Shown here: positions 11,415 to 24,955 of the stretch, piece after piece
Layout of the letters: each line of letters begins with the position of its first letter
How positions within the stretch are numbered: position 1 is the stretch's first letter
Assembly: GCA_016946835.1 (NCBI GenBank)
Contig: JACVTC010000001.1
Coordinates: forward strand, 3,052,501-3,116,500
DNA from: Neocallimastix lanati (nom. inval.)
Taxonomy: Eukaryota > Neocallimastigomycota > Neocallimastigomycetes > Neocallimastigales > Neocallimastigaceae
DNA length: 64,000 nucleotides
Reading direction: 5' to 3'
Translations under genes and position numbers: made by a program
Notes under the pieces: generated by a model
Database searches by the model: none
Seen by the model: the letters and a program-made list of their open reading frames with translations, nothing else
Told to the model about the DNA's origin: nothing

Positions 11415-13770
11415 TAAATAAAAAAATATATAAAAAGTAATAAATTAATATAAACACAAATAAATAAATTAATATAAATATAAATAAATAAATAAAAAGG
11501 AAAAAATAATTAAACAAAAATGAACAAGAAATAATTATGGTATAAAGACCTGTTAAAAAATAAGAAATAAAAAATAAAAAAATAAAAAGCAGTAATCAAT
11601 TCAATATTACTTCATAAATTATTTTATGCTTTATATTTTGATATCATACTAAATGATATTAATGTTCTATATTAATATTTATTATTTTTTTTTATATTAT
11701 ATAATATCATAATTAAAATAAAACAATAAAGCATTATATTCTTGTTCCATATTCCAAAAAGCAAAACAAACTGTCATTATTTTTTAATTTTGTTTTATTA
11801 TTATTTCCTATAGATCTATAATAAAATTAAATAAATAAATAAATAAAAAAGAAAAAAGTACAAATAATATATTATATAATATATAATATATAGTATTAAT
11901 ATATAGTATAAAATATATAATTTATAATATATATATGAAAATATATAAAAAATAATAATAAAATAGAATCAATCGATTTCTTAAAAATCATAATAAATTA
12001 AATTAAATTGAATTAAATTAAAAAATAGTATATTCTTTTTCTTTTTTTTTTTAAATTATTAATTAAATAAAAAACATTTGTACATATATTAAATAATATT
12101 AAATAAACATTAACACATTTAAATTATATTAATTAAAGTTTTTTTTAAATTTTGTTGATATAATTCTAATTAATATTTTTATTTCTTATTTTTTATTTTT
12201 CATGATATATTATTTTATACTGTATGATTATATTATTTTAAATTGTATATTATTTTATATATATATTTATAATAATGAAAATTATATTATATGTATATTA
12301 TATGCCAATGATATATGATATAATAATTTATTATAATATTATCCTTATTTAATTAAAATAAAGTTTAAACCACATCATTTTGTAAATAAAATAAAAATAA
12401 AAAATAAATATAATCTTTTTTTATTCTATACGAGGTTAAGTTCATTTTGTTTTAACATTTATAATAATATTTATAATAGAAATATATTCATATATGAATT
12501 AAATCAGCTTTCAAATATTGAATAAAAAAAAAAAATGATATGAAAAAATTGAAATGAAATAAATAAAAGAAATGAAATAAAATAAAAAAATGAAATAAAT
12601 AACATAAAAGAAATGATGTATAAAAAATAATATAAAATAAAATAAAATAAGCTTTTGAGTTTAAATTTTAAGTTTATGATTATTTTAAATTTTATTATAT
12701 GGAAGATCGAAATTGAAATTACAAAAAAAAAACATTAAATAAAAAATAATAATAATAAAATTTTTATTTATTTATTTATTTATTTATTTATTTTGTTAAT
12801 TTTTTTTAAAAAAAATACCTAAAATAGGAAGAATTTGATGATTTCTTGTATAAACTGAAAAATGAATAAATCTAAATAAATATATAAATAGATATATAAA
12901 TAAATAGATAAATAGATATATATTTAAATAAATATATTTAAGTAAATAAATAAATATTAAATATTAAAATAAATAATTGATATTAAGAGTTAATAGGTAA
13001 AATCTTAATTTGTTATAATAAAAATTTTAAAAACTTAAATATATAATATTTTAATTATTGTTCTTTAAGTCATTCTAAAATTCTAAAAAATAAAAAAAAA
13101 AAAATTCAGGAGATTCATATTGTATAACAAAACCAACCAAAGAAGACCGTATAATGTAGCTTTTGTGTGAACGAATAATAAAGTATCATCAATGATACTA
13201 AATATGTAACTAAGTTTTATATATATATAATGCTCATTTTTTATGTAATAAAGTTTACCTAATAAATTAGTCAGTTTTTGCAAAATATAGAAAATTCATA
13301 TATAAATATATCTTAAAAAATTCTAGGAGTTGACTTTATTTTTTTTTAACTATATTAATTAATAATGGAATAATAATATTAGTAATATCATCTTTAAACT
13401 TAATAATTTATTATTTTCGTTCTATCTTTCCTTCTTTATCTCTAAATTATATATATAATACATATGTATATACAATAAAATAAAATAATTTTCTTATATT
13501 TTATATATATATATACACAAAGCTTAATATTATATATAAATATGTATATTCAACTAATTTTTAATATTTGAAATTCAATAATTAATATTAAGAACAAGTT
13601 CACTCTACATGTTTAATACATTTTTACTATAACATTCTTAGCAAATCAAATAAAAAAAATGGAATTATAGAATATGCTTTTTAAAAAAAAAAATATTATT
13701 TATTTTTAAAAAAAAATTATTAATTATAATTTATTAAATATAAATTGAAATATTATGGAAATAATAAAAA

Positions 13771-13780
<10 letters not shown>

Positions 13781-13801
<21 letters not shown>

Positions 13802-14100
13802 CTTATTTAAATATTTTATTTATCTTATTTAAATATTTTATTTATTTTATTTAAATATTTTATTTATCTTATTTAAATATTTTATTTATTTTATTTAAAT
13901 ATTTTATTTATCTTATTTAAATATTTTATTTATTTTATTTAAATATTTTATTTATCTTATTTAAATATTTTATTTATTTTATTTAAATATTTTATTTATC
14001 TTATTTAAATATTTTATTTATTTTATTTAAATATTTTATTTATTTTATTTATTTATTTTATTTTATTTATTTTATTTAAATATTTTATTTATTTTATTTA
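13781..14100. repeat. Tandem repeat, 22-bp unit alternating to give a 44-bp higher-order unit
   Basis: About 12 copies of TTTATYTTATTTAAATATTT-TA. After the first two units, the Y position alternates C and T from one unit to the next through most of the array, so the real repeat period is 44 bp. Each unit contains the palindrome ATTTAAAT. It is bordered on the left by (ATTT)n and on the right by irregular TTTA/TTTTA units. Confidence 0.9.
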
Positions 14101-14889
14101 TAGTATATGAAGATATGAAGTGGATTATGAGACAAAGATATTCTCATTATTAAATATTTTATATAAAATATAATTAATTATTTATTAAAATCAAATTTAA
14201 GATGAGTAATCATAATAAGATTTTATTAATTATTAATAAATATACCACTAATATAAATTAAATAAAATTTTTTTTTCTTTTAATAATAAAACAAAAATGA
14301 ATATATCAATTTATATTTTAATATATAATAAATTTCAATTATTTAATATATTGTTCATTTTTGCTAGTTGTTTGTTGGTTGTTTATTATGTTTTTTTTGT
14401 TTTTCTGCTCAATTATTTAAAATGAAAGTATAATAAATTTAGTTTGGTAGATATTCAGTAATGCGGTATAGTAAGAAAAGAAATTCTATTAGTATAAATA
14501 TGATGCTGTTTAAATGAAATGGAAAATTCAATATATACCTTTTTTTGCAATAACTATATATATATATAAACAAAAAAAAAAAAAAAAAAAAGTTGACTCA
14601 ATAAAGGAAAAGTATTAATTCATTATACAATGAATGAACTTTATTTACTAAAATGTATTTCCATAATAAAAAAAAAATACAAATAATTAAAATTTGTAAA
14701 AAAAAAAAAAAAAAAAAATTAAAGAAAAAAATACAAAAAAATTTTTATATGAAAAAATAATAATAATAATAATAATAATAATAATTATAAATATTAAACA
14801 CAATTTATTATGTTTATGTATATACAAAAATAATTCATGTTTATAGAATTAATACAATTTTTAACTTATTTGTTTATTTATTTATATAC

Positions 14890-14924
<35 letters not shown>

Positions 14925-15134
14925 TTAAAATTGATATTTAAATATTTATAAATATATAAGATCTATGTAAGTAGATAATAGCCATCAAATTAATAAAAAA
15001 AATAATAAACTTTATTATAAATTTAATAGTTCAAAAATTAAATTTATCATTTAATAAAAACATATATATATATATATATTTTTTTTTAGTTGTTGTTTAA
15101 ATTTAACCAAATTATTTATTTATACTTTTATTTA

Positions 15135-15275
15135 TTTACATTTTCTTTTTACATTTATTTATTTTCATTTTCTTTTTGTATAGAGGCTATGTCTTTTTTA
15201 AATTAAAATTAAAACTTTAATGTGATAAAAAAAATTTTTTTTTTTAATTTATCTTTTTTAAATAAAGAAATGAAA
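15135..15275. repeat. Dispersed repeat, copy 2 (partner at 961-1095)
   Basis: Same orientation and same word order as copy 1, including TATAGAGGCTAT, CTTTTTTAAATTAAAATTAA, the A-run/T-run junction, TTTAATTTATCTTTTTT and AATAAAGAAATGAAA. The two copies differ by scattered substitutions and homopolymer length. Confidence 0.6.
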
Positions 15276-15589
15276 AAAAAAATATCATAACCCTTCAATA
15301 AAAATAGAAATTATTAAAAAGTAAATAAATATATATATATATTTATTTATATTTTATTTTATTATTATTTTATTATTATTATTTAGTTAATTTTTATTTT
15401 TATCAATAATCCAAAAAAAATAAAACTTTTTATTTATTTATATATATATATTTTTGCATATATTTATATTATTAATTATTAAGTATATATATAATGTTTT
15501 GAACAGAAGGAGAACTATTTTTTTTTTTTTTTATATTTGATAAATTATTATACTGTTCCATCTATACTACATTACTATGAAAACAAAAA

Positions 15590-15935
15590 AAAATGAATAA
15601 AAATACACCAATAAAAAAAAATATAGTATAAAAAAAAAAAAATAAAAAATAAAAAATAAAAAAATGTAAATTATAAATAATATACATAATTAAATGAAAT
15701 ATGAATAATAATTTAAATATAATTATAATTTTAATTAATTATTCCTTATTATAATTAGATATTTAAAAGTTTTAAATAATAAGAAAATTTTATTAATAAT
15801 TTCAATTATTATTCCACCATTTATAATATTTAAAGATGAATAAAAATGCACCAATAAAAAAATATATAGTATAATAAAAAAAATAAAAAAAATAAAAATA
15901 AAAAAAAAATAAATTATATAATTACTACACATAAT
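15590..15935. repeat. Pair of ~95-bp direct repeats
   Basis: Bases about 15593-15690 and 15837-15935 share the series GATGAATAAAAAT-CACCAATAAAAAAA, ATATAGTATAA, a poly-A/AAAATAAA stretch, then AATTATATAAT and ACATAAT. The spacing is about 244 bp. It is non-coding and looks like a local duplication. Confidence 0.6.
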
Positions 15936-17856
15936 CATTGCAAATAATAAGAAGAGTTAAGTATCTATTAAGATTACATTGTAATGGATCTTTTTTTTTT
16001 TTTTTTAATAAATTATATTTTATTTTATTTTATTCGTCTGTTGATTAATTAATATTTATTGGTTTTAACTTTTCAATATATCTAAATCCTTTTTTTTTTT
16101 TTTTTTTTTTTTTTTAATTATTCCTATTATTTCTTAATTAAATAACTTTAACAAAAAAAAAAAAAAAAAAAAAAAACACATTCAAAAATTTTATTATTAA
16201 AAGAAAAGAAAAGAAAAAAAAATTTTTTTGTTTGTATTAAAGTTTAAATATAATTATTATTATTTATTATAGAAAAGAAGAAAAGAAATAAAAAAAAAGT
16301 TATTAGATTAATAATAGTTTATTAAAAGCTAAAATAAAAAAAAAAAGCCAATAAGAATAATCATCTTTAGCATTATGTCTTCTCTATTTTTATTTTTATT
16401 TTTATTTTTATTTAATGTCAATTTCGTTTTTATTATTAATATTATTCTAAACTTTCAAAAAAAAAAAATATTAGAAAATATAAAATTATATTTATATAAA
16501 TATGATAACTAAAGTTCATTATTATAGATATAGACATATAGAAAAATAGTTTTATATTTTCTTTTTATTCTAATATTTAAATAATGAAATACTAAAATAT
16601 GTAATTTAAACCATATAAAATCTATTTAAACTTTATTATTAATATTGTATTTAAATTATTATAATTCAAATAACACACAATAATGTATTATTCCTCATTT
16701 TAACTTATTAGTTTTTTCTCTTTCTCTCTCTCTCTCTCTATATATATATAAATATTAATTAGAATAAATTCTTGGAATTTTATAGGTTCAATCATTAATA
16801 TTGAAAATAAAATATATAAAATAATATAAAATAATAATGGATAGTATAAAATTATAAAATATTAAAATTAGAATTATTATAATAATAAATTAAATTTTAA
16901 TAATAGAAACAAAAATTTTTATATCAATTAAACTTTTAATATTTTAATATATTTTAATATTCCAAAAAAAGTTAAATTATTTTTCTTTTTCTTTTTTTTT
17001 TTTTTTTTTTTTTTTATACTTTTCTTTTTTCTATTAATATTTAATATTTAGTATTTATATATATATTTATATTTATTTTTTCCATTATTAACCATCTTTT
17101 ATATAATTTGTATAATTTTATTTAATAAACAAATGTTAAAAATATTAAATATCAAGTTGATGATTAATTAAATGATCAATTCTAATAAATAATCTTCCTT
17201 ATCATTATAATAATATAATAATAATAATAAAGAATATTTATTAAATATTAATAGTAAATATAATTATATATAAAATTTATAATTAATAATATTTTTTTTT
17301 TGTTTTACTATGGTTAAGCATAATACTCTTTTTTCAAAGTAATTTAAAAGAAAAAAAAATTTGATAAAAGGAGAATATATATATTACAAAATAGAAACAG
17401 ATTTTTTTTTTAAAAAAAAAAAAAAGAATTTATTTTTTAACTTATTTTTTACTTTTTTTTTTAATATTTTATATATTTATATATATTTTAATTTAATTAT
17501 TGAATTTAAATAGAGTTTTAACTATCGAATATATTGATTTATATTTATTATGTTTTGTATGTATTAACTTTATCATATTTAGGTGTAATTAAAGAAAAAA
17601 GAAAAAGTACAAATTATATTTAATTAAAGTATTTTCTTTTTCTCAAAATTATTTAGTTTTTATTATAAATTGTTATTTTAGAAAAAAAAAAAATATATAT
17701 ATATATATAATATACTTATATATATATATATAAAATATAATCCTTAATTACAATATATTTTTATTAATATACAATTGTATTTATAAATTTGATATATATA
17801 AATTTAATAAATAAATGAATAGATAGATAAATATAAAAATATATATTCATATTTAA

Positions 17857-17887
<31 letters not shown>

Positions 17888-17889
17888 AT

Positions 17890-18327
17890 ATGGTCATAGA
17901 TTCGATCCCGCTATAATTTAATATATTTACGAGGGAAATACTAGCATTTGGGTACATGATTTTATGGTTCCATGTAGATATGTATTCTAAGAGGGATGAA
18001 GATATATTCTACTATAATTGCAATCTTTCTGACGTTTATGCATTTGCCAAGTGAGCTAATATGAATTATCATGGGTTAGGTTATATCAAACCCCTTGCTT
18101 CAAAGGGAAGTTATGAAATTGGAGAAGTACTCCGAGAAAAAGTACTTGAAAAATTCTCATCAATAATATGCATGTTAGAGCGCCAATACTGAACGCTCAT
18201 TAGCTGTTCAGAAGGGACAATATCTTCCTATAAGGAAGTATGTGACTACCTCAATATTCCTATTGCCCCTGAGGGGGGAGAGGTTTGAAACAGTGGGCTG
18301 TACATACAGGAAATACTAAAAATACAT
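17890..18327 (+). repeat. Unnamed ~0.4 kb repeat family, copy 1
   Basis: A GC-richer island homologous in order to 23820-24162. Shared blocks include GATATATTCTA, TTGCAATCTTT/TTACAATCTTT, TTTATGCATTTGCCAA, TTCAAAGGGAAG, CTCCGAGAAAA, AGAGCGCCAA, TAAGGAAGT, CTCAATATTCC and GGAAATAC. This copy carries stops in every frame and extends about 120 bp further 5' than copy 2, beginning near GATTCGATCCCGC. Neither copy resembles the LINE or copia parts recognised elsewhere in the window. It is probably a fragment of an unidentified mobile or multicopy sequence. Confidence 0.75.
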
Positions 18328-18470
18328 GAATAGATAAATAAATATTATTTTAAATAAATATGATATGACTATATAATTTTGATATAACAAAATTTTTAAT
18401 AAAAATTAATAAAGTAATTAGAGTAAGTATATTAAAATATTGATATAATAAAATTAATTCAAATGCATTA

Positions 18471-18506
<36 letters not shown>

Positions 18507-18540
18507 TCGCAACTTTATATTTATTTATTAATTATATGAT

Positions 18541-18570
<30 letters not shown>

Positions 18571-18572
<2 letters not shown>

Positions 18573-19675
18573 CAGAATTAATAAAAAAAATAAATATTTA
18601 TTATCCAATTAGAACATAATAATATTTTAAATATTAATGTGAAAAAAAAAGTTATATTCAAAAATAAAATGTATTAATAAATTCAGAAAAAAATTCATAG
18701 GCAACGAATCTCACCTTCAAAATTATAAGATTTCTGTTATAAATGGGAATTCTTATTCTGGATTAAGGTTTGAATCGACTATCTGTAAAGAAAATGGTCC
18801 TGCTTAGCCTGTTCTACGGCATTTTTAGCGTTGACGCTCCAGGTTAATTTTGCGTTTTACAGCCACCCTTTTCGAGTACTAGCCCTAAGGCATAATTTCT
18901 TGCAAAGAGAGCCGCAGATCTCACCAAGAATGGCGTTTTTGAATAGTCACCAGAAAGAAATGATTTGGTTCCTAAACGAAATATCCCATTCTTTTTTTAT
19001 AATTTAAATCAAATAATGTCTGTATCTCTTTCACCAAGAAGGATGTTATATAATTGGTACCTCGTCACATATATATTTATATACTCATTATTCAGAAAAA
19101 TTTACTTAATATTAACATGATTTTCACCAATTGAACTAAATTCACTACATTAGTAGTAAGTAACAATACTATTATTTTCACTATCATTAATAATTAATAT
19201 TCCTATTTTCTCTATCACTAATTCTATTATTATTCACAATATTATTTCTATTGTTATTTATCATTAATATTATATACTTCGTTACTACTATCAGAATCTG
19301 TACTTGATTCTATATTAATCATATCTGAGATAACAATGTTTTGTATTACTATTTGATATTGGACAATATTTAGAAGTTATAAAAAATTTTTCATAACGAA
19401 TTTCAATATTCTTAAAAATATTTCATTCTAAATTCACGGAAAAGATAGCATTTAGAAAACCAATGTTTCAATCAAGAATTACTATTTTTTCTATAACAGC
19501 AAGGACACCGTTCTGTGTCACTTGTTTACCATCCTATTGGGGACTTTGGCAACACGAGCATCGAATTTATATCCACATCTGGCACAAAGTACCCATTGGA
19601 AGCCAATGCTAAATTAAGGATATTTAAAGTTGAGTTCTAGTTTTTTTCAAATTTATTTTTCTTATAGGCCTTCAG
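18571..19675 (-). mobile_element. Degraded 5'-truncated LINE copy (copy A)
   Basis: Homologous along its whole length to the 3' third of the larger LINE at 29885-33330, in the same minus orientation. It shares the 3' UTR words ATAAATTCAG and TTCATAGGCAACGAA, the conserved GCGTTGACGCTCC block that encodes SVNAE in better copies, the block AGAGCCGCAGATC, the Asn/Ser-rich spacer with AATATT/CTATC repeats, and the Cys/His cluster region (19480-19515). Frameshifts and stops make it non-coding. The 5' break is near 19675, where a 15-bp satellite begins. Confidence 0.85.
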
Positions 19676-19681
19676 CCTACT

Positions 19682-19858
19682 AGAAAAAAAAATAACTACT
19701 AAAAAAATAACTACTAAAAAAGTAGCTACTAAAAAAATAACTACTAAAAAAATAACTACTAAAAAAATAGCTACTAAAAAAATAACTACTAAAAAAATAA
19801 CTACTAAAAAAATAACTACTAAAAAAATAACTACTAAAAAAATAACTACTAAAAAACA
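19682..19858. repeat. 15-bp tandem repeat, about 12 units
   Basis: Unit AAAAAAATAACTACT, with rare AAGTAGCTACT variants. It directly abuts the 5' break of the LINE relic. The minus-strand frame reads FFSSY repeats, an artefact because 15 is divisible by 3. No gene is supported. Confidence 0.95.
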
Positions 19859-20164
19859 GTAACTGCAAAAAAAAAAAAAAAAAAATTCAACATTTCAAAA
19901 AGATGTTGTTCAAAATTTAATAAATACCTTAAAATTATTATCATAAACTAGCTGACTTTTGTGGTATTGGCTATCAACTAGCCTACAAATATCATCTTTT
20001 TTTTATTAATTTTTTTTGGGAATAATATTTATTTTTTAGTTTTAATTTTAATTTCATTTTTTTTAATAATACAACTTATAAAAACTATTAAAAAAATATT
20101 TTTATTTATTTAATACTTATTCTCTTAAAATAAGATGTTTACGCTCTTAAAATAAAAATAAAAA

Positions 20165-20168
20165 TAAA

Positions 20169-20239
<71 letters not shown>

Positions 20240-20265
20240 ATAAATAAATAAATAAATAAATAATA
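20165..20265. repeat. (CTAA)n microsatellite followed by (AAAT)n
   Basis: About 17 uninterrupted units of CTAA/AACT at 20169-20238 pass into (AAAT)n at 20239-20261. This is not a known telomere repeat. It lies just upstream of the ankyrin pseudogene start. Confidence 0.95.
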
Positions 20266-20385
20266 AATTATCTATTTAAATAGAATTAACTTATAATATT
20301 AATATGTTGTTAATGATTTTTTAAAAATGTCATTTGATGTATTGATCGGTGATGATGCCTTCATATTGTCATTTTTGTATTATTA

Positions 20386-20427
<42 letters not shown>

Positions 20428-21286
20428 AAAAAAATAAAAGACCATTTTTCAGACCATCAATTTACAATTATTATTGCATAAAGAAAAAGTGAAGATAAAT
20501 ATTGAAGAATATACTATTTGTGATGCTATTTAAAATAATAGGATAGATAGTATTCTATTATTAGAGGATTATTGTGACTCTATCAAAAAAAAAAAAAAAA
20601 AAAAAAAAAAAATTCATTGAACCATTTATTAAAGCTACCAGATATGACAATATTAGAGTAATAAATTATTTTATGGAATTTGCTGTAGATGTTAACGCTA
20701 CAACTATTATTGGAGAGGATGATGGTCCTATATTTACTGCATGTCGTTTCTAAAAAATCTTTCATTAGTTCAATATTTAGTAGTAGAGGGTGTAAATCTT
20801 TCTCATATCAATGCAGAAGGTAATACTCTCTTATTAATGATAGCTTGTGAACTTAATGATCTTCCAATGGTGGATTATTTATTAGAAATACATATTCATC
20901 TTCATATTGCCAATCATCAAGGAGATACTACGTTAATGATTGCTTGCCGTTCAGGTAATATAGAATTAGTTTAGTTAAAAAAAAAAAAATTAATTCAAGA
21001 AGAAAGGAAGAAGAAATTAAAGGAGGCACAAAAGCTTCCCTTGAAATATGTAATTTTAAATGGGAATAGTCCTTTCTTGATTGCATATTTTTCAGGTAAT
21101 AAGAAGTTAGTTCATTATTTTATTCATGAGAAAGAGATAAAAAAATTCATCAATTTAAATGGTGATTTCGCCTTAATGAAAGCATGTACATCTGGAAATA
21201 TAAATTTAGTTCAATTTTTAATAGAAAAATTATCGAAAGGAAATTAAAAAAAAAGATGAAAAAAAAGGAGAAAAAGGAAAAAAAAT

Positions 21287-21559
<273 letters not shown>

Positions 21560-22964
21560 GAAAAAGAAAAGAATGAATAATGGATAATTAAAGAAGAAAT
21601 TATAAAAGAAATTAATGTTAAAAATCATAAAGGTAAAATCCTTTTAATTATAGCTTGTCAAAAATTAGATGTAGAAATGGTTAGTTATTTAATTGAATAG
21701 GGAATGGATGTGAATGTAGTATTCGGAGAAGATAAAAAAAAAAAAAACAAAAAAAACAAAAAAAAAAAAAAAAACAAAAAAAAAAAAAAACATCATTATT
21801 ATCAGTATGCAGTAATAGTGGCACTAATACCATCAATAACAAACAAATTTTTTTTTATATTTTTTTATGATATAGTTTATAGATTATTAAAGAGAGAACC
21901 TGATCCCACTATTTCTGATCGATCAACAAGGAAATGCAGCTTTAATCAATATTTGAAATTTAAGTTATGATAATCAACAAAAAAAAAAAATTGTTTAGGA
22001 ATTAGTAGAATCAGGTGTTTTGCTTTAATTATTCAGGCAAAGATTGTAGGTGATACCATATTTATTAATGGCTTTAAAAATGGATTTAAGAAGGAAGAAT
22101 TAATTTATTATTTATTGGAACAACAAGCTGATGTTGAATCGAGTCAATAAAGCTGATGATACCTCCTTAATTATATGGTTTATCGATCAGGAAGAAATGG
22201 AAATAGTGCAAAAGATTAATAGCTCAAAAAAGGCTAATCTTCAGTGGTCCAATGAACACGGTGATACTCAATTACTGGTTGCCTGTAATTCAGGTAGTAT
22301 TGAAAAAATGAAGTATTTATTGGGGGGAAGGGACCCATTTACAATTGGTAAAATATAGAAGGCAATACTTCTTTAAATTATTGCTTGTCGATCAGGTAAT
22401 GTAGCATTAGTTCAATACTTAATAGATCAAGGTTTTTATTATTACAAATCATTAATCATTAGGGTCAAAAGACATGAATAGCAGCATATTATAGTAAATA
22501 TAATCATAAGATAGTGTTAATTTCGTAAAATTAGTGAAAAATGGAGTCAATTTAAATTAAACGAAGTTCTCAAGGAGATCGATATTATTAAAAATGGTTT
22601 AATTGAAATAGGTGCGTTAATTCATTTTGCGAATAAATAAAGGAAATACACCTCTTATGGTAGCCTGCACTCATTATGAAAATGAAATTGCCGTAAAATA
22701 TTATAATAAAAATCGAGGTGCTAATGGACAAATTAAAAATTAAGAAGGAGATACTACATTACATGAAGCCTGGCAATGTGGTAGTTTAGAAACTATTAAA
22801 ATATTTAATTAAAAGTGCTGGCATTTTCACTCTTAATACTAAAAATAATAAAAGGTGAGACTCCCTTAATGATCGTTTGCCATTAATATTGTCATCCTGA
22901 CCTAACCAATTCTACTTCTACAGATCTACAAACAATAGTAGAATATCCGGATTACTCTTCTTCC

Positions 22965-23160
22965 AATCCTAATGCTAATACTAATGCTAATACTAATGCT
23001 AATGCTAATACTAATACTAATACTAATACTAATACTAATATTAATACATACGCTAATTATAATAATACTAAAGTAATGCTAATAGTAATGCTAATAATAC
23101 TAATAGTAATGCTAATGGTAATGGTAATGCTCTTGCTAATAATAATAATAATAATAATAA
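22965..23160 (+). repeat. Degenerate (AATGCT/AATACT)n coding repeat
   Basis: Hexamers AATGCT and AATACT alternate for about 190 bp and then pass into (AAT)n. Read in the ankyrin pseudogene frame they give Asn-Ala and Asn-Thr dipeptide repeats with Asn-Ser and Asn-Gly variants, followed by Asn runs. This is the remnant of a low-complexity tail of the ankyrin protein. Confidence 0.8.
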
Positions 23161-23439
23161 TAGTAAATAATAATAAATAATAATAATAATAATTATACAG
23201 AAATTATTCCTTATATTTTTAAAATATAAAAATTTAGATTTTAATCTATTCTCTCCATCTTCTTCCTCATTTTCCAAAATACCTCTTTCTTCATCATCAG
23301 GCTCTTATTATCTTCTTGAGGAATTAAATTTCTTTTCAAGTTTAAGTAATATGAATTGTCTTATTCAGTAATTAAAAAAAATGATAAGACGAAAAAGACA
23401 AATACAAAAACAAAAGCAAAAACAAAAAAAGATAAAATA

Positions 23440-23520
23440 TAAATAAAAGTATAAATAAAAGTATAAATAAAAGTATAAATAAAAGTATAAATAAATAAAT
23501 AAATAAATAAGTAAATAAAT
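23440..23520. repeat. 14-bp tandem repeat AAAAGTATAAATAA
   Basis: Five near-perfect units of TAAAAGTATAAATA followed by (AAAT)n. Non-coding, just 3' of the ankyrin pseudogene. Confidence 0.9.
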
Positions 23521-23819
23521 AATTTTAATCATGAAACTTGTTTTATAAAAAATAAAAAATAAAATAAAATAATATAAAATAAAATAGAATAAATAGAATA
23601 ATATTAATAGTAATAATAATATACTATTAATAAATAATATTAAAGAAATTATATATAATTTTTTTTTAAGAAACTATAACAATGTACCTATATATATATA
23701 TATAAAGAACTATGAATTGAATAAATCTTTTTTAATAAATAATATATATAGAGCGAATTTATATATATTCATATATATATATATATAAAACTATTATTTA
23801 TTAATTTCTATAAAGATAA

Positions 23820-24162
23820 AAGTGATGTAGATATATTCTATTAAATTACAATCTTTATGACATTTATACATTTGCAAAAGGAGCTATTACGTATTTCAGT
23901 GAGTTTGGTTATACTGTCCTCATTTCAAAGGGAAGCTTGGGAACTGGAGAAACACTCCGAGAAAAAAAAACGTACTAGAAAAATTCTCAGAAAAAATATG
24001 TATGTCAGAGCGCCAAATGCTGAATACTCAGTAAGACTTTCCAACAGAGATATTATCTGCCTATGCGAAAGCATAAGGAAGTGTTGTGATTATCTCAATA
24101 TTCCCACTACCCCTAAGAGCGTTGAAACTAAGGGCGGTACACACACCGGAAATACGGAAATA
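23820..24162 (+). repeat. Unnamed ~0.4 kb repeat family, copy 2
   Basis: Homologous to 17890-18327 in the same orientation. Here a 115-codon frame is open (23857-24204) and reads with a normal amino-acid mix, for example RAPNAEYSVRLSNRDIICL and RKCCDYLNIPTTPKSVETK, so the family may once have been coding. I do not recognise the protein. The frame has no clear start context and its 3' end runs into AT repeats. I treat it as a repeat or pseudogene fragment, not as a gene. Confidence 0.7.
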
Positions 24163-24924
24163 GAAAAAAAAAATATATATATATATATAAATAAAATTTT
24201 CTAAATAATATTTAATGACAAATAATAAATTATAATATATATATATTTATAAAAGAAAATATATATATATGAAAATTTTTTATTTTTTATAATTATATAT
24301 TTTATAAAAAATTTTTTTATATAAAATAATCATATAAAAATAATAAATAATTTTTATAAATATTATTAATAATGTTTTTTTTTTATCAAAATTTAAAAAG
24401 TTGGGTCCTATTGTTTAATAATAATAATAAGAATAGGATAAAAAAAGAAAAAAAAAAAAATTTTTTTTTTTAAATTTTTATAAATTTTTTAATTTTTTTT
24501 CTTTTTTTTTTTTTTATTTATTTTCATCTGATGTTTAAATGATATTAAACACATTTATCGATATTTAAATGACGTAATACCCAAGAGGTTCTCATATAAC
24601 AAATAAAAGAAAGGTGTAATCCCTAATGCATTTCTATTCCTTAATTGCCCATATTTGAAAAGCTTTATCCATTAAAATTAAATATTGTAAAAATTTAGCA
24701 GTTGTATCTATAAAAACGTAGTAGTATTTTGTATAGTGTGGGTAATAAATTTGAAAATAATTTAGTGATAATATATGTGAAATATATATAAAATTATTAA
24801 TAGAAAATAATTTTATAAACGGTAATAATAAATGTTTAGTCAATAGATAATAATAATAAAAAAAAAAAAATAATATGTGTATATTCATCAGTAAACCGAA
24901 ATTACTCTGAAAGAATAATATAAA

Positions 24925-24955
24925 TTTAAGGGGGGAGATGTTAGAATACGTAATG
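24925..24955 (+). other. Possible polypurine tract and LTR start of a lost LTR retrotransposon
   Basis: AAGGGGGGAGATGTTAGAAT is a G-rich island in AT DNA with the form of a polypurine tract followed by a TGTTAGAA LTR start, as seen in many Ty1/copia elements. No matching second LTR or adjacent coding domain could be identified, so this is a weak call. Confidence 0.25.

Larger units (their letters stand above)
7421..17880. other. Gene-free AT-rich region, about 10.5 kb
   Basis: I find no supportable gene on either strand. The longest frames (for example 8681-8866, 13083-13283, 15735-15938) are homopolymer or Ile/Phe/Tyr/Lys artefacts. Content is A- and T-runs, (ATTT)n or (AAAT)n tracts (about 9690-9870, 11360-11412, 12760-12792, 14890-14927), a (TAA)n tract at about 14758-14785, (CT)n(TA)n at about 16715-16750, and the repeats listed separately. 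The stretches at 10200-10310 and 13100-13270 are slightly less repetitive but show no ORF or RNA fold I can support. Confidence 0.65.

Noticed and set aside
17890-17925. GATTCGATCCCGC as the T-arm of a tRNA or a pol III B box
   Set aside because: The flanking bases do not pair as a T-stem, and no acceptor, D-arm or A box is present at the right distance, so no tRNA or SINE call is supported.
20165-20240. (CTAA)n as telomere-like repeat
   Set aside because: The unit is four bases without G-rich character; telomere repeats have G-runs. It is an ordinary microsatellite.
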